This document shows, in pieces, positions 43,481-49,367 of a stretch of DNA of 49,367 nt. The translations under genes and the position numbers were made by a program. Under the pieces are notes generated by a model. It saw nothing but the letters and a program-made list of their open reading frames with translations. It made no database searches and was not told where the DNA came from. Every line of letters starts with the position of its first letter. The first letter of the stretch is position 1. Origin of the DNA: Chlamydiota bacterium (GTDB lineage Bacteria; Auribacterota; JACPWU01); contig JACOUC010000013.1 of assembly GCA_016178055.1 (NCBI GenBank), forward strand, positions 1-49,367, given 5' to 3'.

Positions 43481-44221
43481 TTAACCAACCAAATTTTGTA
43501 CAACGACCCTTTTTTCTACAACCAGTTGACTGGCTCGATAAAGGGATTCGAATGTCCCTGCATCTGTCCACCATCCACTCAAAAGATCATAGGTGATCGT
43601 CCCTTGTTGGATATAGGCATTGTTCACATCTGAAATTTCAAGCTCACCTCGCCCTGAAGGTTTTAAAGTTTTGGCAATTTCATAAACTGTTGGATCATAC
43701 ATGTAGACACCCGTGACAGCATATTGGCTTTGAGGTTTTTTAGGTTTCTCATCAATTCGAATAATTTTTTTCCCTTCAAAGGCAGGAACGCCAAAACGTT
43801 CAGGATCAGGGACTTCTTTTAATAAAATTTTTGCCCCCTTTTCCTGTTTTGCAAAAGCCTTAACATATTCTTTAATTGATTGCTCAATAATATTATCTCC
43901 CAAAATAACCACAATCTTTTGACTGTCTGCAAAATGCTCTGTCAAAGAAAGGGCCGCGGCAATGCCTCCTTCTCCTTCCTGATAGGTATAATTAAGATCC
44001 TTCAAGCCAAACTCTTTGCCATTCCCCAAAAGCTTTAGAAAATCGCCCGCATGGTTTCCACCTGTCACAATCATAATATCTTCAATTCCTGCTTCGACCA
44101 AAGTCTGAAGTGGGTAATAGATCATCGGTTTATCATAGATGGGGAGAAGGTGTTTATTGGTGATTTTAGTGAGAGGATAAAGCCGAGTCCCCAGACCCCC
44201 TGCCAGAATAATCCCTTTCAT
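43481..44221 (-). CDS. rmlA: Glucose-1-phosphate thymidylyltransferase-like nucleotidyltransferase
   Basis: RmlA makes dTDP-glucose from dTTP and glucose-1-phosphate. The protein has the nucleotidyltransferase signature GIILAGGLGTRLYPLTKITN with KHLLPIYDKPMIYYPLQTL, the ILGDNIIEQSI metal region, the EVPDPERFGVPAFEG loop and ISDVNNAYIQQG. It is 246 residues, shorter than classical RmlA (about 290), lacking part of the C-terminus, as in some bacterial and archaeal homologues. It heads the rmlA-rmlB-rmlD run on the minus strand. Confidence 0.92.
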   Translation of the reverse strand: MKGIILAGGLGTRLYPLTKITNKHLLPIYDKPMIYYPLQTLVEAGIEDIMIVTGGNHAGDFLKLLGNGKEFGLKDLNYTYQEGEGGIAAALSLTEHFADSQKIVVILGDNIIEQSIKEYVKAFAKQEKGAKILLKEVPDPERFGVPAFEGKKIIRIDEKPKKPQSQYAVTGVYMYDPTVYEIAKTLKPSGRGELEISDVNNAYIQQGTITYDLLSGWWTDAGTFESLYRASQLVVEKRVVVQNLVG

Positions 44222-44266
44222 AAAAGCCTCCTAAAAAAATTAATACATTCTACCAAATGCTTTTTC

Positions 44267-44287
44267 CACTCACCACTCACCATTAAC
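44267..44287. repeat. CACTCACCACTCACCATT words
   Basis: Short tandem CACTCACC words lie in the gap between rmlA and the flippase gene and touch the end of the latter. Confidence 0.45.
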
Positions 44288-45212
44288 CATCCTCAATTGA
44301 TCCTTTTCGGTAAATCAGAGAAAGCGGAAAACCAACGAGGCTATACCCCAGAGAAATTAATCGATAAAAAATTGAGAGAAAAACAGCCGTCGCTCCATAA
44401 AGAGGATTCACCATCATAAAAAAGGTGCGGTACGCCCCCTCCCCAATCCCCCAACCCGCAAAGGAAACAGGTAAAGCACTGACACACCCAATCATGGGAA
44501 TCAGAATGAAAAATTGCTTTAAGGGAATCTCCGTTATTCCGAGTCCCCTGGCCAAAACAAAATTGGCAATGACAAGCAAGCTCTGCACAAACAAAGATAA
44601 AATGAAAACTAAAACGGCTGCTTTTATATTATGGCGAATAGCCGTAAAAGCATCGTAAAATTTTTGGATTTTTTCCATCCAAGTCCATTTTTTAAAAAAA
44701 TCTCTTAAACTGGAAAATTTTCTTAAAAAACCTAAATTCAAAAAAACGAGTAGTCCCAGGAAAAAAGACAGAGTACTTACGAGAACGACTTCTGCCGGTC
44801 TTGTCAAAACACCCTCTTTCAATGCGAGCAGGGCTCCAATCGTTGCCAAAATAAACATGGCCAAAAAACCAAAAACCCGATCGAGCAAAATAGAGGCAAC
44901 CGCTTCAAATTTTTTGGAGGTCCCTTGGGCTGTATAGTAAGCCTTTACAACATCCCCACCGGTTAAACTCGGCATCATGTTATTAAAGAAAAGGCCAATG
45001 AAAAGAAGCTGAAGGGCTAAATTAAATTTTGTACGAATACCAAAAGAATGAAGTAAAATCCACCAACGCAAGCAACCCACTAAAAGAACAGCTCCATAAA
45101 GAAGCCCTGCAATGGAAAAACACCAGAAAGGCACGTCTTTAACAGCCTTAGATAAGGATTGAAAATCAATACCTGGACGGGTAAAGACATAAAAAAGGAT
45201 CCCGCAGCTCAC
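44283..45212 (-). CDS. Lysylphosphatidylglycerol-synthase-like TM protein (UPF0104 family)
   Basis: This 309-residue protein has about eight membrane segments and the family motifs LLFIGLFFNNMMPSLTGGDVVKAYY, ASILLDRVFGF and the C-terminal PVSFAGWGIGEGAYRTFF loop (residues quoted in pieces). Members flip lipids or act in glycan and lipid transport; this one sits with rmlA and O-antigen genes, so a role in glycolipid handling is plausible. The start is uncertain. GTG at 45212 with AAGGA five bases upstream is usable but cuts the first membrane helix short. An in-frame AUA at 45248 preceded by GGAGGA would restore [12 protein letters not shown]. Confidence 0.82.
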   Translation of the reverse strand: MSCGILFYVFTRPGIDFQSLSKAVKDVPFWCFSIAGLLYGAVLLVGCLRWWILLHSFGIRTKFNLALQLLFIGLFFNNMMPSLTGGDVVKAYYTAQGTSKKFEAVASILLDRVFGFLAMFILATIGALLALKEGVLTRPAEVVLVSTLSFFLGLLVFLNLGFLRKFSSLRDFFKKWTWMEKIQKFYDAFTAIRHNIKAAVLVFILSLFVQSLLVIANFVLARGLGITEIPLKQFFILIPMIGCVSALPVSFAGWGIGEGAYRTFFMMVNPLYGATAVFLSIFYRLISLGYSLVGFPLSLIYRKGSIEDG

Positions 45213-45244
45213 CAGGATCCTTAAAATATTTCCAACGAACTTTT

Positions 45245-45415
45245 TTATCGCTTCCTCCGAGACTCCTTCATTTTCCGGCGCTTTTTCTGACTGGGCTTCT
45301 CATAATGGCGATGCTGTTTTAACGACTTCATGATCCCCTCTTTATCAATCTTCTTTTTCAAGCGCCTGAGGGCCTTATCTACCGATTCATTCTTTTTCAA
45401 GATTACTTTGGTCAA
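45245..45415 (-). CDS. rpsU: 30S ribosomal protein S21
   Basis: This 56-residue highly basic protein matches S21: [20 protein letters not shown], then [20 protein letters not shown] with the conserved RHYEKPS, ending in [12 protein letters not shown]. The start codon is TTG, preceded by AGGGGAGA. S21 contacts the anti-Shine-Dalgarno region of 16S rRNA. It overlaps the possible AUA start of the flippase gene, so the two may be coupled. Confidence 0.94.
   Translation of the reverse strand: MTKVILKKNESVDKALRRLKKKIDKEGIMKSLKQHRHYEKPSQKKRRKMKESRRKR
45405..45410 (-). other. Non-ATG start context of rpsU
   Basis: No ATG is available near the S21 N-terminus; the first in-frame start is TTG at 45415-45413. 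AGGGGAGA lies just upstream on the minus strand (45422-45429). Confidence 0.5.
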
Positions 45416-45510
45416 GTCTTCTCCCCTTGCTAAATGCTAAATATTAGTAGAGGAATCTAGAATATACATTGATGAAAGTCAATCTTTTTTTCTTAAATGT
45501 AAAGCCAATT

Positions 45511-45552
45511 TAGAAATGTCACCTTTCTACCAAAAGTAGAAATGTCACCTTT
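45511..45552. repeat. Two direct copies of TAGAAATGTCACCTTT
   Basis: Copies at 45511-45526 and 45537-45552 are spaced 26 bases apart and lie at the truncated edge of the DUF362 remnant. On the complement the unit reads AAAGGTGACATTTCTA. I have the impression that repeats of this kind flank insertion sequences, but no transposase is present, so this is only a possibility. Confidence 0.55.
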
Positions 45553-45906
45553 TTTGTTTTTGTTGTTTTTAAAGAAGAATATGGGAAGCCCCGACCTTTA
45601 GACATCCTAATGGGAGGAAAGGATTGCGTCGCAATAGACCGTATTTTATGCGAAATTCTCAAACTGGATCCCCATAAGATTCCTACCTTAAGAGCAGCCG
45701 AAGAAATGAACGTGGGGTGCCAGGACTCTTCCAAAATTTCTATTGTTGGAAGTTCTATCCAGGAAGTTCAAGTGCAAGATTTTATTAAAGCCGAGCCGCT
45801 ACCGATCCGATTCGAATTCTCCCACGGAATTCGAAACATCATCAAAAATCTTTATGAGCGATATATCAGAGGCAAAACTGCCTACGAAGCAATGGCTTTT
45901 CAATAG
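45553..45906 (+). pseudogene. 3' fragment of a DUF362-domain gene
   Basis: The open frame from about 45553 encodes KEEYGKPRPLDILMGGKDCV and then a DUF362-like C-terminus: VAIDRILCEILKLDPHKIPT, LRAAEEMNVGCQDSSKISIV. The family is about 300 residues or more and normally contains an upstream metal-binding half. Only the last third is present, without a convincing start codon or RBS; an internal ATG at 45610 exists. The sequence before it is a T-rich run after two direct repeats, consistent with loss of the 5' end. It is convergent with thrB with a two-base gap. Confidence 0.65.
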
Positions 45907-45908
45907 GA

Positions 45909-46826
45909 TTATACTTCCTCCACCACTGCCCCCTGGCGAGAAATATTCAAAACCTTTACTTGAGCTTGAATTTTTTGATGATCTAACTGTTCCGTCAAAG
46001 CCTTGACAAGATCAGATGGAACATCATGATGATTAAGAAAGGTGAGAATCGAGGGGCCTGATCCACTGACAACCGTTCCACATCCTCCAGCTTCAGATGC
46101 CAGATCAAAGACTTTCTTCATTTTGGGGGTCAGGACAAAGCGATAAGGCTGATGAAGCCTATCTTTCACAGCCAGTTTCAATAAATCATACCTACCCGCA
46201 ACTAAAGCTGCTGTCAAGAAAGAGGAACGACCCAAATTAAAGACAGCATCTCGAAAAGGAACCTTTTTAGGAAGGACCGCTCGAGCCTTTTTAGTCGAGA
46301 GCTTAAATTCTGGAATAGTCATAACCACTTGAAGCCCTACAGGAATAGGAAGCGCTAAAAAAACAACCTCTCTTCCTTCCAAAATAGAGAGAGATAATCC
46401 TCCAACCAAAGCGGGAACAAGATTATCAGGATGTTCCTCTAACTTTAAAGCCAACTGAAGAACCTCTTGATCCGAAAGAGATTTGTGAGAAATTTTCTGA
46501 GCAGCTAAAAGGCCACCAATGATCGCTGAAGCACTGCTTCCCAAACCTCGAGCCAAGGGAATATGATTAACCATTCGAACTTGTAATCCCTTAGGACGCG
46601 TCTTCCCACAAGATTTAAAGCCTAAATCCATAGCCTGAACAAACAAATTACTTCCATTCTTAGGTAATTCTTGAGCCCCTTCACCCTCAATCTCCACTGA
46701 AAGAGATTTCCCGGAAATGGAAATTTCAATTTCGTTAACTAGTTCTAAGGCAAGGCCTAAGGTATCAAAACCTGATCCTAAATTACTGGTTGAAGCAGGT
46801 ACTTTGATTCGGATGGTCTTTCCCAT
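45909..46826 (-). CDS. thrB: Homoserine kinase
   Basis: ThrB phosphorylates homoserine in threonine synthesis. The 305-residue GHMP-kinase has the N-terminal KVPASTSNLGSGFDTLGLAL, the ATP-binding PLARGLGSSASAIIGGLLAA and the C-terminal GCGTVVSGSGPSILTFL motif. The length is typical. It is divergent from the aconitase gene; thrA and thrC are not in the window. Confidence 0.96.
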   Translation of the reverse strand: MGKTIRIKVPASTSNLGSGFDTLGLALELVNEIEISISGKSLSVEIEGEGAQELPKNGSNLFVQAMDLGFKSCGKTRPKGLQVRMVNHIPLARGLGSSASAIIGGLLAAQKISHKSLSDQEVLQLALKLEEHPDNLVPALVGGLSLSILEGREVVFLALPIPVGLQVVMTIPEFKLSTKKARAVLPKKVPFRDAVFNLGRSSFLTAALVAGRYDLLKLAVKDRLHQPYRFVLTPKMKKVFDLASEAGGCGTVVSGSGPSILTFLNHHDVPSDLVKALTEQLDHQKIQAQVKVLNISRQGAVVEEV

Positions 46827-46954
46827 ACAAACTCCTTAAGAAAAATTGGGGCAATTGTACCAAAGAGAAGCAAAAAATAACATCAAAAATTGAAAAAGAC
46901 AGAAAAAGGAAGAAAGAAAAGATGGGAAGAATTTCTCAATTCCTCACGACTCTG

Positions 46955-46983
46955 TTGAATTGAAAAAGATCCCATGCTATGCT
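46955..46983 (+). promoter_or_regulatory. Candidate sigma-70 promoter of the aconitase gene
   Basis: TTGAAT (46955-46960) and TATGCT (46978-46983) are separated by 17 bases, close to the vegetative consensus. Transcription would start near 46990, which makes the first in-frame ATG (46974) unusable and supports the start at 47022. Confidence 0.55.
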
Positions 46984-47021
46984 TCTCCCCAATATTCCAT
47001 TTAATGAGGAGAGATGTGGAC

Positions 47022-49304
47022 ATGGAAAAAGAAAATTTTATCCAAAATTTTTATTCAAATTTTGCTGATCAACTAAAGCTCGCTCGAAAAAAATTTAATC
47101 GCCCACTCACCTTGGCTGAAAAAATTCTCGCGACGCATGTTATAGATATAGAAACCCAAGAATTTAAAAAAGGTGAAAGTTATTTGGTTTTAAAGCCTGA
47201 TCGTGTGGCCATGCAGGATGCCACGGCCCAAATGGCCATTTTGCAATTCATGTTGGCAGGTCGAAAAACAGTGGCCTCTCCTACCACCGTTCACTGTGAT
47301 CATCTGATTCAAGCCCGAATAGGGGCTGCTCAAGATATGCAGCAAGCACTCAAAGTTAATAAAGAGGTTTATGATTTTTTGAGAAGCGCCTCTCAAAAAT
47401 ATGGCATCGGTTTTTGGAATCCGGGCGCGGGGATCATTCATCAAGTGATTTTTGAAAATTATGCCATGCCCGGGCTCCTTATGATTGGGACAGACTCACA
47501 CACCCCCAATGGCGGTGGAATGGGCATGCTCGCCATCGGCGTGGGAGGTTCAGACGCAGCAGATGTCATGTCCGGTCTTCCCTGGGAAGTGAAATGTCCC
47601 AAACTCATCGGCGTTCATTTAAAAGGGGCTCTCAATGGCTGGACCGCCTCCAAAGATGTGATTCTAAAACTTTGCGGGATTCTCACTACCAGCGGCGGGA
47701 CAGACAAAATCATTGAATATTTTGGGCCTGGCACACGTTCGATCAGCGCCACGGGTAAAGGGACCATCACGAACATGGGAGCTGAACTCGGAGCCACCAC
47801 ATCTCTCTTTCCTTATGATGAAAGAATTGCGACTTATTTAAAGGCAACACGCCGTGGAGAAATTGTCACAGTACTAGAACCTTTTCAAAAAGAGCTTCAG
47901 GCCGATCCCGAAATCGAAAAAAATCCCAAAGATTTTTTTGATGAAATTGTCGAAATTGATTTATCTACTTTAGAACCTTATGTGGTCGGCCCTCATTCTC
48001 CTGATGTAGCAAGGGCCATTTCACAAATGGCCAAAGAGGTGGATGAGAAGAAATATCCAAGCCATCTCTCGGCCGCTCTGATCGGGAGCTGCACCAATTC
48101 TTCTTATGAAGACATCGGACGGGCCGCCGCCGTCGCAGCCGAAGCAAAATCTTTGGGGCTCAAAGCGAAATCTTATTTTCTCATCACACCCGGCTCTGAT
48201 CAAATTTATAACACGATTCAAAGAGATGGACAGTTAAAAACCCTCACAGAAATGGGTGGAACCGTTTTGGCTAACGCCTGCGGTCCTTGCATTGGACAAT
48301 GGAAGCGAGAAGACATTAAACCTGGCACGCGTAACTCCATCATCACCTCTTTCAACCGTAACTTTCCTAAGAGGAACGATGGAAGCGCAGAGACACTGGC
48401 CTTTATTGGAAGTCCAGAGCTTGTCACCGCCATGGCACTGGCCGGCGATTTACGCTTCAATCCTCTCAAGGATACTTTAACGGCCCCTAACGGACAAAAA
48501 ATAAAACTGACGCCCCCATCGGCCCCTGAACTTCCTTCCAAGGGATTTGTCGAGGGAGAACAGGGATTCATTCCCCCCATTCCAGAATCAGAAAGAGCAA
48601 AAATTGAGATTGAAGTTTCTCCTCAAAGTGAGCGCCTGAAACTTTTGCAACCTTTCGAAAAATGGAAGCCCCAAGATTTTGAGAAATTGGCCATTTTAGT
48701 GAAAGCCAAAGGACAATGCACCACAGACCATATTTCCCCAGCAGGTCCATGGCTCAAATATCGCGGGCATTTGGACAAAATTAGTGACAACATGTTTTCA
48801 GGAGCCATTAATTCTTTCAATGGAGAGACAGGCATTGGAAAAGATATTTTAGATGGGCAAATCAAGAATTTTTCTGCCACGGCTCGGCATTATCAAGCCA
48901 ATCACCTGGGCTGGGTGGCTATCGGAGACCAAAATTATGGAGAAGGCTCGAGTCGTGAGCATGCCGCCATGTCTCCACGGCATTTAGGCTGCAAGGTCGT
49001 CATTGCTAAAAGTTTCGCACGGCTTCACGAAACCAATCTTAAAAAACAAGGGATTTTAGCTCTTAAATTTTCGAACCCCTCCGACTATGACCAAATCAAA
49101 GAAGACGATCGGATCAGCATTAAAAATTTAGCTCAATTAACCCCGGGAAAACCTGTTATTATGATCCTTCATCATGCAGACGGAAAAATGGAAATACTAG
49201 AACTCAAACATTCATTCACCCCGGATCAAATTGAATGGTTTAAAGCGGGCTCGGCACTAAACTTGATTCGTTCAAAAGAAAAAGAAATTAAAAGTGAAAA
49301 GTGA
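47022..49304 (+). CDS. acn: Aconitate hydratase, mitochondrial-type
   Basis: Aconitase isomerises citrate to isocitrate through a [4Fe-4S] cluster in the TCA cycle. The protein is 760 residues from the ATG at 47022, which follows GAGGAGAG; the ATG at 46974 lies inside the candidate promoter. Motifs: TTVHCDHLIQA, GTDSHTPNGGGMGMLAIGVG, cluster cysteines in GSCTNSSYED and ANACGPCIGQW, SFNRNFPKRNDG, and the swivel-domain GQCTTDHISPAGPWL and YGEGSSREHAAMSPR. Its length and motifs are of mitochondrial-type aconitase rather than AcnA or AcnB. The last residues (KEIKSEK) are in AAAAGTGAAAAGTG words. Confidence 0.95.
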   Translation: MEKENFIQNFYSNFADQLKLARKKFNRPLTLAEKILATHVIDIETQEFKKGESYLVLKPDRVAMQDATAQMAILQFMLAGRKTVASPTTVHCDHLIQARIGAAQDMQQALKVNKEVYDFLRSASQKYGIGFWNPGAGIIHQVIFENYAMPGLLMIGTDSHTPNGGGMGMLAIGVGGSDAADVMSGLPWEVKCPKLIGVHLKGALNGWTASKDVILKLCGILTTSGGTDKIIEYFGPGTRSISATGKGTITNMGAELGATTSLFPYDERIATYLKATRRGEIVTVLEPFQKELQADPEIEKNPKDFFDEIVEIDLSTLEPYVVGPHSPDVARAISQMAKEVDEKKYPSHLSAALIGSCTNSSYEDIGRAAAVAAEAKSLGLKAKSYFLITPGSDQIYNTIQRDGQLKTLTEMGGTVLANACGPCIGQWKREDIKPGTRNSIITSFNRNFPKRNDGSAETLAFIGSPELVTAMALAGDLRFNPLKDTLTAPNGQKIKLTPPSAPELPSKGFVEGEQGFIPPIPESERAKIEIEVSPQSERLKLLQPFEKWKPQDFEKLAILVKAKGQCTTDHISPAGPWLKYRGHLDKISDNMFSGAINSFNGETGIGKDILDGQIKNFSATARHYQANHLGWVAIGDQNYGEGSSREHAAMSPRHLGCKVVIAKSFARLHETNLKKQGILALKFSNPSDYDQIKEDDRISIKNLAQLTPGKPVIMILHHADGKMEILELKHSFTPDQIEWFKAGSALNLIRSKEKEIKSEK

Positions 49305-49335
49305 AAAATTAAAAGTTACAATCGAGCATCGAGAA
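49286..49335. repeat. GTGAAAAGTGAAAAATTAAAAG words after the aconitase stop
   Basis: AAAAGTGAAAAGTGAAAAAT words overlap the aconitase stop codon. CGAGCATCGAGAATC words follow. No inverted arm is visible before the next gene. Confidence 0.5.
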
Positions 49336-49360
49336 TCAACATATTTTTAAGGAGACTAAC

Positions 49361-49367
49361 ATGATTA
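49361..49367 (+). CDS. First codons of a downstream gene (truncated by the window)
   Basis: ATGATTA follows AAGGAG with seven bases between, a good ribosome-binding site. The gene would be the next in the operon with aconitase. Its product cannot be determined from two codons. Confidence 0.55.

Noticed and set aside
45519-45734. Minus-strand 71-codon open frame
   Set aside because: It is antisense to the DUF362-like fragment, which has recognisable family sequence.
1-49367. tRNA, rRNA and riboswitch genes
   Set aside because: I looked through the intergenic regions and found no cloverleaf, rRNA segment or recognisable aptamer. Most gaps are filled by the word palindromes. A covariance-model search would be needed to exclude divergent RNAs.

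Overview
This is a bacterial chromosomal window of about 42% G+C by eye, gene-dense and almost entirely coded on the minus strand. Only lemA, a hicBA pair, a DUF362 remnant and the aconitase gene run on the plus strand. The O-antigen ABC exporter, dTDP-sugar genes, prepilin peptidase and complete housekeeping proteins indicate a free-standing Gram-negative-type bacterium with lipopolysaccharide-like surface glycans. The gene mix and the word-like intergenic repeats remind me of uncultured lineages such as Omnitrophota. That is an impression only; no rRNA is present to test it.

Layout. 0.2-4.6 kb: DNA maintenance (xer recombinase, topA, dprA). 4.8-8.6 kb: shikimate genes aroB, aroK and aroE, with a prepilin peptidase between aroK and aroE; aroQ lies apart at 20 kb. 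8.7-16.6 kb: branched-chain amino acid genes leuA, ilvC, ilvN and ilvD, interrupted by a RelE-type toxin-antitoxin pair and a slipin/NfeD membrane pair. No acetolactate synthase large subunit is present. 16.9-20.4 kb: lemA, rmuC, an EAL phosphodiesterase and aroQ.

20.4-45.2 kb is a surface-polysaccharide island. It holds an O-antigen ligase/polymerase with TPRs, a WecA-like initiating transferase, several GT4 and GT2 glycosyltransferases, a GT39-like membrane transferase, the Wzm/Wzt exporter, rmlD/rmlB/rmlA (no rmlC) and a lysylphosphatidylglycerol-synthase-like flippase. Accessory defence or regulatory genes are scattered through it: HicBA, an AbiEi antitoxin whose AbiEii toxin is broken, an AAA-DUF4143 ATPase, and an AlbA_2/HATPase regulator with a freshly duplicated C-terminus. 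The window closes with rpsU (TTG start), a DUF362 remnant, thrB and a mitochondrial-type aconitase followed by the first codons of another gene.

The most unusual content is repetitive. Many junctions between genes carry imperfect hairpins whose arms are degenerate tandem copies of a short word. Different junctions use different words but the same architecture. Several genes take their last codons and stop codon from these repeats, and two glycan genes carry related words as in-frame insertions. Separately, two small inverted-repeat elements are each bounded by a perfect 9-bp direct repeat, which suggests non-autonomous transposition; one lies exactly at the broken end of the abiEii toxin gene.
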